Counted from the first letter of the stretch, positions 1-6,914 are shown. The stretch is DNA of 8,110 nt from an uncultured Ignavibacteriota bacterium (GCA_937959065.1 CALGOI010000151.1:1-8110), one strand, 5' to 3'. The notes: generated by a model not told the origin, from the letters alone. Numbers and translations: made by a program.

Positions 1-1
1 T

Positions 2-640
2 GGGAAAAATAACAAATTCCATCCTTCCGGAGAAAAGCCTTTACTTGTTTACAGTACTGATTTTGATGATAATGGCACAAATGATATCGTTTTAGCTAAA
101 TTCAATAATGACAAAAAATGTCTTCCTGTAAGAGGTCGTGAATGCTCATCTAACCAGATGCCTTTCATTCTTCAAAAATTCCCGACTTATCAAAGCTTTG
201 CACAGGCAAGTTTGCAAAACATATACACTGAGGACAAACTTAATTCGGCTTTGAAGCTTGAAGCTAAGGAATTCGAGAATTGTGTTTTAATAAATAATAA
301 TGGTAAATTCGAACCTAAACATCTTCCCGTCGAAGCACAATTATCACCTTTAACAGGAATTGTAGTTATGGATATTAATAATGATGGCTTTATGGATATT
401 ATTGGAGCCGGAAATAATTATGGAGCTGAAGTCGAAACTGTAAGATATGACGCCGGCAGGGGAGTTGTTCTGCTCGGTGATGGTAAAGGTAACTTTACTG
501 CTGTTAGTCTCCTTGAAAGCGGACTCTTCGCCAATAACGATGTTAAGGACATGAAATTGATTAACATTGGAGCTGAAAAGAAACCTGTTCTACTTATCGC
601 AAACAATAATTCACCTATGCAGAGTTTTGCATTGAAGTAA
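2..640 (+). CDS. FG-GAP/VCBS repeat protein, C-terminal fragment
   Basis: The reading frame is open from the left edge of the window to a TAA at 638-640, so this is the last 212 residues of a longer protein. The ATG at 158 is internal. Two Asp-rich calcium-loop motifs of the FG-GAP/VCBS type are visible: DFDDNGTNDI (fragment residues 20-29) and DINNDGFMDI (124-133). A third, weaker repeat contains LLGDGKGNF (157-165). Between the first two lies the segment VRGRECSSNQMPFI followed by FPTYQSFAQA (about 43-69). From memory this segment recurs in large CRTAC1-like (ASPIC/UnbV-associated) repeat proteins of Bacteroidota. Such proteins are beta-propeller, surface or outer-membrane proteins; the N-terminus with the export signal is missing here, so location is inferred. 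No T9SS sorting domain is present; the protein ends in MQSFALK. It is the only confident plus-strand gene, convergent with its neighbour and separated by a two-way terminator. Confidence 0.85.
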   Translation, partial: GKNNKFHPSGEKPLLVYSTDFDDNGTNDIVLAKFNNDKKCLPVRGRECSSNQMPFILQKFPTYQSFAQASLQNIYTEDKLNSALKLEAKEFENCVLINNNGKFEPKHLPVEAQLSPLTGIVVMDINNDGFMDIIGAGNNYGAEVETVRYDAGRGVVLLGDGKGNFTAVSLLESGLFANNDVKDMKLINIGAEKKPVLLIANNNSPMQSFALK

Positions 641-661
641 ACTTTACTGGAAATAATTAAT

Positions 662-691
662 AAAAAACCCCGTCATTAAACGGGGTTTTTT
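662..691. terminator. Bidirectional intrinsic terminator between convergent genes
   Basis: A 5-bp GC stem (CCCCG at 668-672 pairing with CGGGG at 681-685) with an 8-base loop is flanked by six A on the left and six T on the right. This gives an 11-bp stem with a U-tract in either direction. It lies 21 bases after the stop of the plus-strand repeat protein and 24 bases beyond the stop of the minus-strand gene ending at 716, so it can serve both. Confidence 0.93.
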
Positions 692-715
692 TATACTTGT
701 GTAAAAATATTAATT

Positions 716-1627
716 TCACTTGGCAAGTATCATCTTCATAACCTCAGTCTCATAAGAGGTCTTTATCCTGTAAAAATATATTCCACTCGGAAGATTCTCT
801 GCAATAAATTCTACTGCATGCGTACCGGCAGATAAACTTTCATCAATTAATACACCTACTTCTCGTCCAAGCCTGTCATAGACTGTTAAATTAACATGTG
901 ATGATTCAGGCAAGGTAAAGGAAATTGTAGTATTTGGATTAAATGGATTTGGATAATTTCTTGCTTTAAAATAAGATTCCCCTTTATCCTTATCTTTTGT
1001 GTTGCCTATAGTAAGGTTCTCTCTATTCTCTATCTCGGAAATTAATGCAATCCCGGTATTTAACTCACCGGTTTTATATTTCTTGCCGGCTTCATAATCG
1101 AGTCTGATTCCAAAAGCTTCCTCTTCGGTTATTGAAAGATCTATTGATTTTTGTTCTGTGAGAATACTGAAATTTTCATCATCAAGTTTTATCTTTATCT
1201 CTTTCCAACCACTGAAATTAAGAGATATTGGCTTTGCTATTAGCAAAACATCTTTGTCTTCTTCGTAGTTATTATTATTGTTTAGATCATAAATTATACC
1301 TATTCTCACATTACAATCATTTGATACTCCCTGAAGCATTATATTTAAAAAATTACCCGCTGTAAAGAGGAATTTTTCATATTTAGCGATCTTTCCTATG
1401 TAAGTTCCGGGCTTTATTTCCTCGGTTGTATAAAGTTCGCCAAATCCGTTCTCACGGTTATCTTCTTCATGTGAATACTTCATTTGAATCTTTCCACCCC
1501 AAACCCAGTTAGGCATGGCTTTCAGTGAAAAGTCATCGTATATGGTTGACTGTGAATATGTTATACGCGGTATAAAAATAAGACCTAATAAAACTATAAT
1601 AATAGCAATTGGTTTCCTATTATTCAT
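716..1627 (-). CDS. Secreted protein of unknown function with T9SS type A sorting domain
   Basis: This 303-residue protein begins with a signal peptide: NNRK, a hydrophobic stretch at about residues 7-19, and a likely cleavage after ITYS or ITYSQ (about 25-26). Residues about 28-200 form a beta-rich region I do not recognise. The piece LNFSGWKEIKIKL (136-148) resembles a strand of carbohydrate-binding-like jelly rolls, and DLNNNNNYEEDKD (114-126) has the spacing of an acidic calcium loop; both are inferences. Residues about 221-303 are a T9SS type A C-terminal sorting domain: NYPNPFNPNTTISF, then VYDRLGREV, then SGIYFYRI, ending MKMILAK. The protein is therefore predicted to cross the outer membrane by T9SS and be released or anchored at the cell surface. 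The start is the first ATG before the signal peptide; no Shine-Dalgarno is visible, as is common in Bacteroidota. It lies 34 bases downstream of a second T9SS-tailed gene and is probably co-transcribed with it. Confidence 0.85.
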   Translation of the reverse strand: MNNRKPIAIIIVLLGLIFIPRITYSQSTIYDDFSLKAMPNWVWGGKIQMKYSHEEDNRENGFGELYTTEEIKPGTYIGKIAKYEKFLFTAGNFLNIMLQGVSNDCNVRIGIIYDLNNNNNYEEDKDVLLIAKPISLNFSGWKEIKIKLDDENFSILTEQKSIDLSITEEEAFGIRLDYEAGKKYKTGELNTGIALISEIENRENLTIGNTKDKDKGESYFKARNYPNPFNPNTTISFTLPESSHVNLTVYDRLGREVGVLIDESLSAGTHAVEFIAENLPSGIYFYRIKTSYETEVMKMILAK

Positions 1628-1661
1628 AATGATTTTAGTATTTAAAAAATGAAATGAAGAA

Positions 1662-2060
1662 TTACTTAATTAAAGTCATTCTTTTTACTGAAGTAAACCC
1701 GTTTACCTGGAGTTTATACAGGTATATTCCGGTTGTCAATTGAGAACCGTCAAATGTTACACTGTAAACTCCGGCTTCTTTCGTTTCATTTACTAATGTT
1801 GCTACAACCTGTCCCACTAGATTGTAAACCTTCAATGAAACAAAACCTTCTGTGTTAAGTTTATAACTGATCTTTGTGACTGGGTTAAATGGATTTGGAT
1901 AATTCTGATATAATTTATAGTCATCAGCATTTCCCGTTACTCCGGACCCTATTCCATCTAACTGTTTATTGTAGGAATTGTTTTCATCAGCATATGTTTT
2001 ACTGCCGATAAAAATAAACCCTAAAATAAGTAAAATATTTAATATGTATCTAATTCTCAT
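1662..2060 (-). CDS. Minimal T9SS-tailed secreted protein (signal peptide plus sorting domain)
   Basis: This 132-residue protein has a clear signal peptide: MRIRY, a hydrophobic core to about residue 19, and a likely cut after KTYA at 24. A short polar linker follows (about 25-48, with a GIGSGVTGN stretch). The rest, about 49-132, is a T9SS type A sorting domain: YQNYPNPFNPVTKISY, VYNLVGQVV, TTGIYLYKLQVNG, ending VKRMTLIK. Almost no cargo lies between signal and tail. T9SS tails are normally attached to much larger proteins, so this may be a remnant of a truncated gene, a real small surface protein, or a structural peptide; the sequence does not decide. It shows no frameshift: signal peptide and tail are in one uninterrupted frame. 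It is transcribed toward the 303-residue T9SS protein 34 bases downstream, probably as a pair. The upstream gap of 166 bases holds the terminator of the metallopeptidase gene, so the pair likely has its own promoter. Confidence 0.82.
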   Translation of the reverse strand: MRIRYILNILLILGFIFIGSKTYADENNSYNKQLDGIGSGVTGNADDYKLYQNYPNPFNPVTKISYKLNTEGFVSLKVYNLVGQVVATLVNETKEAGVYSVTFDGSQLTTGIYLYKLQVNGFTSVKRMTLIK

Positions 2061-2098
2061 AAACTATATTATTTCAATGAAGTTATTAATTATAACCC

Positions 2099-2112
2099 TT
2101 AATTGCAATTAA
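2099..2112. promoter_or_regulatory. 14-bp perfect palindrome upstream of the small T9SS gene
   Basis: TTAATTGCAATTAA is self-complementary and lies 39-52 bases upstream of the ATG at 2060, between that gene and the preceding terminator. The position would suit an operator. However, AT-rich DNA yields such palindromes by chance fairly often, so assignment as a binding site is weak. Confidence 0.2.
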
Positions 2113-2170
2113 AAATTTCATCCAGTTATCTCAAATAAATTAATGAATTTATAATATTACGACTATATGC

Positions 2171-2207
2171 AAAACCCTTTATTATGATACGAAATAATAA
2201 AGGGTTT
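2171..2207 (-). terminator. Intrinsic terminator of the metallopeptidase gene
   Basis: A perfect 14-bp inverted repeat (2172-2185 with 2194-2207, arms reading AAACCCTTTATTAT and its complement) encloses an 8-base loop. It lies 19 bases past the stop codon at 2227. On the minus strand the descending arm ends in four T, a short U-tract. The stem is long but AT-rich apart from three G-C pairs, so it is probably a moderate terminator. Confidence 0.75.
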
Positions 2208-2226
2208 GTTCCGTTTATTTTGAAAT

Positions 2227-4455
2227 TTATTTTATTAAAATCATACGTTTAGTGTCCACAAATGCCCCACTTTTCCCATTGGTCTGAATTTTATAGAAAT
2301 ATACACCGCTTGGCAGATTTCCAAGCTCGGAAGTGTTAAAATCTACCTCATATGAACCGGCTGTTAAATCCTCGTTAACCAATTGTGTGATTTCTCTGCC
2401 TAAATAATCATATACTTTCAGGTTAACATATGATTGCTCCGGTACATCAAATCTGATTCTGGTAGTCGGATTAAAAGGATTCGGATAATTATTGAATAAT
2501 TTGAATTCTGATGGTATTTCCTGTGATATGTTATTTATTCCAACATTCGGGTTGGCAATAGTTACAATAAATGTATTTGAACCGGATGAATCGTACCCGT
2601 TATATGCCCATACTTTCCAGGTACACCAAACAGAATCTCCCGTATAACCAAATACATTTGCTAAGGAATCTAAAAATCTGCCCTGAATGGTTATTGAGGT
2701 ATCAACCCCTCCGTTGTTTGATTCAAAATACCTGTAACCTCCTGATCCGACTTTTTGAATAGCCCATTTGTATCTGATCGAAGGATGAAAACCTGCTTTT
2801 CGCCAATCAAACTTATAATTGGTCGTATCATTTGCTCCCGTATTTATTCTTGTAAAATTAGGAGGGGAGTTTAATGCAAGTCCGAGCATTGTTAAATTTT
2901 TATGAATTGTGAAAACCTGATCGCAGGTATCACCTTGTGAACTATTTGCCGAATTAAAAATTCTGATCCTTGCCTGATTCGTACTGTCTAAATTAGGTAT
3001 CGCCCAGATGTATTCATTCTGGTTTGATGGTATATTGCTCGCAATACTTGTCCAGCTTACTCCATTATTGCTGCTGAATTCTATATTGATGTTGCCGGAA
3101 AAACCGGTACCCCAGATTATATTCATATTATTAAATGTTCTGAATACTTCACCTCCATTGGGATAGGCAAGTAATATCTGTAGTGACGAATTAGTTAAAC
3201 AGGGTGCATTCTCTGCGCGAGTCCTTATAAGTTGCCTCGGTAAATCCCCAAAATATAAGATCTTTCCCATTGAAGTCAGATGGCAATAGCTCATTATAGT
3301 TCCTTTGATTGGAATCGCCGGACCGCTGTAACATCCTCCTTCTACTGCATAACATGAATCAATCGGTCCTCCGGGCCAGCTGCAATTATGAGTATGAGGT
3401 GAACCAAAATTATGACCTAATTCATGACAAAAAACATCTACATCCCATGAGTATGTTGGTAATTGACCAAATATCCCGTCAGTATTGCTGAATCCGTAAC
3501 CGCTTCCACTTGTCAAACTCGCACAAAGTACGTTTAAGTAAGCTATACCTCCCAAACCCCCGCTCCTTGTGCTGATTAAATGAGCTAATGACCTTTGTAC
3601 TCCCTGGTGATTATTATTCCAGTATGACCTGAACTGAGTTAGTATTTGATTTGAATTTGAGCCTGTATATGGATCCGGGGATGACCATACATTTATAAAT
3701 GGTACTGTTAATCTTACATTCATTTCTCTTAAATAAATCGCTGACGAAGTTGCAAGAAGAGATAATGCGTATGCAGTTGCGTTATTAACTGATCCGAACT
3801 GATTAAATGTGGCAAAATCGAGATCCAATGCTATTGTTGCCTCCCTTATATCATTTGATACAATTACATCACCGTCTAGCCCCGACATTATTGATTGTAA
3901 TTCCGGTGAGATATCATCGCTTGTTTCACATACAAAATCACTGCCTATTTTCAATTTACTTTCCCTGTATAATACATATTGATCGTCGCCGGTATTATAT
4001 TGCTTACTTATAACATACCTTTCATTTGGACCCATCATCAATCCGTTCACACCATTTATGGAAAAATTCAAACTTACTATACTGCTGTTTATTCCATCCA
4101 CTGTTCCTTTATAAGCAACAACCAGATTGTTGGGATCAAACTGTCTATCTCCGTTTGGACTCTTTTCTATACCGTAAGCGTTCGGAGTAAGAACATTAAA
4201 TCTTTCAATATTTAATTTCGCGTAAATGCCATCCTCCACAGGTATGGTTAATATTAGATTATATGGTTTTTCTTCAAATATTCTGTCAAAATATTCTTTG
4301 TTTAGCTTCAGAATCTGAGCGTTCTCAACTTTATCATTTAAATAGGAATTGTCTCTGTATGATTTCTGAAATAAATCCTGTGCGAAAGACATATCAAAGA
4401 ATAAAATAAAAAGAGCTGTAAAAAGAAGTATTCTTGGAAGTATTTTTGTAATCAT
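2227..4455 (-). CDS. Secreted M12B (reprolysin)-like zinc metallopeptidase with T9SS sorting domain
   Basis: This 742-residue endopeptidase is predicted to be exported by Sec and then T9SS. A signal peptide occupies residues 1-25 (cut after DMSFA). Residues about 26-200 look like a propeptide; the lone Cys176 in SDFVCETSD could act as a cysteine switch (inference). The catalytic domain spans about 205-420. Its zinc site is HELGHNFGSPH at 344-354, with ligands His344, His348 and His354 and catalytic Glu345. The Met-turn is GTIMSYCH with Met388. Several Cys nearby (343, 358, 368, 375, 391) may form disulfides. Next comes a PNGGE...IIW...NGVSW module (about 430-518), as in Kre9/KNH-like Ig-type domains, then a beta-sandwich module starting LALNSPPNF (about 526-635). 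The T9SS type A tail is 653-742 (NNYPNPFNPTTRIRF, VYDYLGREI, ending TKRMILIK). Likely roles are extracellular protein degradation or surface processing; the substrate cannot be told. It is flanked on both sides by terminators and so appears to be its own transcription unit. Confidence 0.93.
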   Translation of the reverse strand: MITKILPRILLFTALFILFFDMSFAQDLFQKSYRDNSYLNDKVENAQILKLNKEYFDRIFEEKPYNLILTIPVEDGIYAKLNIERFNVLTPNAYGIEKSPNGDRQFDPNNLVVAYKGTVDGINSSIVSLNFSINGVNGLMMGPNERYVISKQYNTGDDQYVLYRESKLKIGSDFVCETSDDISPELQSIMSGLDGDVIVSNDIREATIALDLDFATFNQFGSVNNATAYALSLLATSSAIYLREMNVRLTVPFINVWSSPDPYTGSNSNQILTQFRSYWNNNHQGVQRSLAHLISTRSGGLGGIAYLNVLCASLTSGSGYGFSNTDGIFGQLPTYSWDVDVFCHELGHNFGSPHTHNCSWPGGPIDSCYAVEGGCYSGPAIPIKGTIMSYCHLTSMGKILYFGDLPRQLIRTRAENAPCLTNSSLQILLAYPNGGEVFRTFNNMNIIWGTGFSGNINIEFSSNNGVSWTSIASNIPSNQNEYIWAIPNLDSTNQARIRIFNSANSSQGDTCDQVFTIHKNLTMLGLALNSPPNFTRINTGANDTTNYKFDWRKAGFHPSIRYKWAIQKVGSGGYRYFESNNGGVDTSITIQGRFLDSLANVFGYTGDSVWCTWKVWAYNGYDSSGSNTFIVTIANPNVGINNISQEIPSEFKLFNNYPNPFNPTTRIRFDVPEQSYVNLKVYDYLGREITQLVNEDLTAGSYEVDFNTSELGNLPSGVYFYKIQTNGKSGAFVDTKRMILIK

Positions 4456-4465
4456 TTTGTAATCA
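4444..4465. repeat. Tandem 11-bp duplication across the metallopeptidase start codon
   Basis: Two exact head-to-tail copies of TTTTGTAATCA (4444-4454 and 4455-4465). On the minus strand, the junction of the two copies is where the ATG at 4455 falls. The second copy lies in the leader immediately before the start. It looks like a slippage duplication; because the unit is 11 bases it does not preserve frame, so it could only be tolerated at the edge of the coding region. Confidence 0.6.
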
Positions 4466-4489
4466 GTTTATTAAATAATTGTGCTTAAT

Positions 4490-4505
4490 ATACAAAATTT
4501 TGTAT
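4490..4505. promoter_or_regulatory. 16-bp perfect palindrome upstream of the metallopeptidase gene
   Basis: ATACAAAATTTTGTAT is fully self-complementary and sits 35-50 bases upstream of the start at 4455, in the short gap between this gene and the preceding terminator, where its promoter must lie. It could be an operator for a dimeric regulator. A match this long is expected about a few tenths of a time by chance in a window of this size and composition, so the call rests mainly on position. Confidence 0.3.
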
Positions 4506-4541
4506 CTAAATTACCATCATTAATCTGTGGGTAAAAGCATT

Positions 4542-4574
4542 AAAAAAAGCCGGATTCTATTTAAATCCGGCTTT
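4542..4574 (-). terminator. Strong intrinsic terminator after the HtrA-type protease gene
   Basis: An 11-bp stem (AAAGCCGGATT at 4546-4556 with its complement at 4564-4574) closes a 7-base loop. Read on the minus strand it is followed by an unbroken U-tract of seven. It lies 23 bases past the stop at 4598 and closes the kinase-recO-protease operon. Confidence 0.92.
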
Positions 4575-4597
4575 ACTATGAATTATCTATTTATTCT

Positions 4598-6109
4598 TTA
4601 ATTTATCTCAACTGCTGCCAATCGTGCTGTTTTGTCTGGAGCAACAAGTTTAAGCATTACGATATCACCGCTGCTCTTTCTTTTCAATATTGACTCCAGA
4701 TCCTGTACACTATTAATCTTTTCTTTATCAGCTTCTGTGATAACCAATCCTTCTCTTAGACCCCTGTTAAAAGCTTCAGAATACATTGCAACACCGGAAA
4801 CATAAACTCCGTTATTTACACCATATTTACCCAGCATTGACCCGGTCATATCACTGACGGTAAAGCCTATTCCTTTGAATGATTTTGAATTGAGATCCGG
4901 TGTACCGCTTTCAGGATTATAGTTGTTTGATACAGGTTCGTTATTCTGAGATGCTTCTTTTAAGGTAACTCTTGTATCAAATGTATTTCCATCCCGGAAA
5001 ACTGTTAAATTGACTATATCACCCGGATCTTTTGAACCGATTACCGTCTGTAACTGATTGGATGCGTTTACTTCCTGCCCGTCAACCATTAATATAATAT
5101 CACCGATTTTTAAGCCGGCCTCTTCACCGCCGCTGCCCGGCTGGATTCCCTGGATGAGCACACCTTTTGCTTCATCAAGTCCAAGACCTTTGGCCTCTTT
5201 GATATCTACATCTTTGATTGAAACACCGATATATCCTCTTGCAACTCTTCCTTTTTGTATTAACTCTTCAGCTACGTCTTTAGCCAGATTAATAGGGATT
5301 GCAAATCCATATCCCTGGTAATAACCTGTATTTGTTTTAATAGCTGCGTTAATACCAACTACATATCCGTTCATATCTACTAATGCGCCCCCGCTGTTAC
5401 CCGGGTTGATTACCGCATCAGTTTGTATAAAATTATTTATCGAATAACTGTCACCCATTCTGACATTTCTTCCTAATGCTGAAACAATACCCGCAGTAAC
5501 CGTATTATTCAATCCAAGCGGATTACCAATCGCCAATACCCATTCTCCAACTCTTACATTGTCAGAATTTCCAATTGAAGCGACCGGAAGGTCATTTGCA
5601 TCGATCTTAATTACAGCAATGTCTGTATTCGGATCAGTACCGATAAGTTTAGCATGAAATTCTCTCTTATCTGTTAAAACAACCCTGATACCATCATCGC
5701 TTGCTTTCCCAACAACATGGTTATTCGTCATAATATAACCATCACTGCTGATTATCACTCCTGACCCAGAACCCTGGCTGGGCATGTCTTCCATGTTAAA
5801 ATCCGGACCAAAGAAGAACTCTAAATCTTCCTGTCCTTTTTTATTTTCACTTCCTTTGGTCGTTACCTCGATGAATACTGTAGCGGGGGTTACTTTTTCC
5901 GATACTTCGATAAAAGCATTATTTAGATCTGTTATCGTTGAGTTCGGATTTGTAATAGGGGGGGTTGTTTTGAAATCTATTTTTGAATCGGCAACTAGAA
6001 TGCTGCTGTTATTTAATCCCGCAAACATCACAGCGCCGAATGTCAGCGCTACTATTAATATTAATGCGGAACTTAGTACGATTTTTTTTGAAATTTCTTT
6101 TTTTGACAT
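4598..6109 (-). CDS. HtrA/DegQ-type periplasmic serine protease (Do family) with two PDZ domains
   Basis: This 503-residue ATP-independent protease/chaperone acts on misfolded envelope proteins. Residues about 9-31 are a hydrophobic segment serving as an uncleaved anchor or signal peptide. The trypsin-like domain covers about 60-285 with a complete catalytic triad: His131 (in TNNHVV), Asp163 (in NTDIAV) and Ser239 (in NPGNSGGAL). Before it comes a charged loop (about 85-112), as in the LA loop of Do proteases. PDZ1 is about 290-385 (GYIGVSI, then GVLIQGIQPGSGGEEAGLKIGD), and PDZ2 about 408-500 (GIGFTVSDM, GVYVSGVAMYSEAFNRGL). They are joined by an Asn/Ser-rich linker near 386-407. Length and two-PDZ layout fit the DegP/DegQ class rather than one-PDZ DegS. 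The start is supported by a Shine-Dalgarno-like AAGGGAG 10 bases upstream. It lies 46 bases after recO and is the last gene before a strong terminator. Given the T9SS cargo next door, a role in envelope quality control is plausible but inferred. Confidence 0.95.
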   Translation of the reverse strand: MSKKEISKKIVLSSALILIVALTFGAVMFAGLNNSSILVADSKIDFKTTPPITNPNSTITDLNNAFIEVSEKVTPATVFIEVTTKGSENKKGQEDLEFFFGPDFNMEDMPSQGSGSGVIISSDGYIMTNNHVVGKASDDGIRVVLTDKREFHAKLIGTDPNTDIAVIKIDANDLPVASIGNSDNVRVGEWVLAIGNPLGLNNTVTAGIVSALGRNVRMGDSYSINNFIQTDAVINPGNSGGALVDMNGYVVGINAAIKTNTGYYQGYGFAIPINLAKDVAEELIQKGRVARGYIGVSIKDVDIKEAKGLGLDEAKGVLIQGIQPGSGGEEAGLKIGDIILMVDGQEVNASNQLQTVIGSKDPGDIVNLTVFRDGNTFDTRVTLKEASQNNEPVSNNYNPESGTPDLNSKSFKGIGFTVSDMTGSMLGKYGVNNGVYVSGVAMYSEAFNRGLREGLVITEADKEKINSVQDLESILKRKSSGDIVMLKLVAPDKTARLAAVEIN

Positions 6110-6119
6110 AATTTTATAT

Positions 6120-6126
6120 CTCCCTT
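6120..6126 (-). promoter_or_regulatory. Ribosome binding site of the HtrA-type protease gene
   Basis: AAGGGAG on the minus strand ends 10 bases before the ATG at 6109. It is the only clear Shine-Dalgarno-like site found ahead of a gene in this window; the other starts are preceded by A/T-rich leaders. This may indicate stronger or independent translation of the protease within its operon. Confidence 0.55.
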
Positions 6127-6155
6127 ATAAAAAATATTTTTTGTCGGAAATGGTA

Positions 6156-6881
6156 TCAATTTTTCAATTCATAAAATATCTTTTTTGTTTTTAGATAACC
6201 GAATTTCTCTAAATGCCTCGATAAGTAAATATCGAAAATATTTTCTAACCTTTCAACCTCTTCTTCACCCATCACAACATTTCCGTTGAAATCTGCATCC
6301 CTCTCAAACAATGAATTAACAATTGAATACTGTTTCCTATTCAATTTTAATGCATTACTTGGGTTAAAAGTTTCCGTTTTACCATTCAATACTTTTCCAT
6401 TAATAATTGGATTATCGGAAACTAAATCGGGTTTAATTCCCATTAATTTCGTCAGATTTGCCTGAAAAAACAATAAAAAATTTCCTGAATTTTTCTCACA
6501 GGCATTAACCTTAGATAAACATATATTTAATAAGTCAAATAACTCCTCATTTGTATCATAATCATGTGTCGAATTATAGATCAATTCCAAAATCCTGTAC
6601 GAAACATTCAATTTATCCAGATCAGACTTTGTTTTTGAGAACGAATTAATACACTCACCTTTACTTACAAATTGCAGATCTCTGTTTTCTTTCCTGTTAA
6701 AGACCAGCGAAATGTAATTCAAATTATCGAATACTCCGCTCGTCTTAGATTTGATGCTCCGTGTACTCTTTATAAGCGCGTTAAATTTACCATAATCTCG
6801 GGAATAAAGTGTAATGATCTTACTGGTTTCACCATATCTGAATCCTTTAATTACAAATGCCTCTGTCTTTACAACACTCAT
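6156..6881 (-). CDS. recO: DNA repair protein RecO
   Basis: This 241-residue cytoplasmic protein matches RecO, which displaces SSB and loads RecA on single-stranded DNA with RecR in gap repair. The N-terminal OB-fold (about 1-80) carries the family pattern: VKTEAFVIKGFRYGETSKIITLYSRDYGK (described by its ends, residues 4-32), then a basic stretch LIKSTRSIKSKTSG (36-49). A helical C-terminal domain follows, with LLFFQANLTKLMGIKPDL at about 139-156. Length is normal for the family. Many RecO proteins carry four Cys for a zinc finger after the PDL segment; here residues 150-241 contain no Cys at all, so the site is absent, as in some lineages. The gene starts 33 bases after the kinase stop and ends 46 bases before the protease start, consistent with one operon. 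No Shine-Dalgarno is visible. Recognition rests on overall pattern; confidence is high. Confidence 0.9.
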   Translation of the reverse strand: MSVVKTEAFVIKGFRYGETSKIITLYSRDYGKFNALIKSTRSIKSKTSGVFDNLNYISLVFNRKENRDLQFVSKGECINSFSKTKSDLDKLNVSYRILELIYNSTHDYDTNEELFDLLNICLSKVNACEKNSGNFLLFFQANLTKLMGIKPDLVSDNPIINGKVLNGKTETFNPSNALKLNRKQYSIVNSLFERDADFNGNVVMGEEEVERLENIFDIYLSRHLEKFGYLKTKKIFYELKN

Positions 6882-6914
6882 ACGTTCGAGTTTTATACGT
6901 GTTTCAGTTAAATA

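Noticed and set aside
418..606. Minus-strand open frame inside the FG-GAP repeat gene
   Set aside because: It lies antisense to a well-supported coding frame and its product has no recognisable pattern; it is a shadow frame.
1269..1279. ATT triplet run as a possible microsatellite or CRISPR-like repeat
   Set aside because: It is only about four triplets long, encodes a run of Asn, and has no spacer structure; it is noted only as a possible variable site.
2089..2094. TATAAT on the minus strand, 29 bases before the small T9SS gene, as a -10 promoter element
   Set aside because: No matching -35 element lies at the right spacing, and Bacteroidota primary sigma factors use a different consensus; in AT-rich DNA the hexamer is uninformative.
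2571..4215. Several plus-strand frames of 60-78 codons opposite the metallopeptidase gene
   Set aside because: All are antisense to a gene with complete catalytic and sorting motifs and have low-complexity or random-looking products.
5784..6194. Plus-strand open frame of 136 codons opposite the HtrA-type protease and the end of recO
   Set aside because: It is antisense to two confident genes, and its hydrophobic composition follows from the complementary codons; no independent support.
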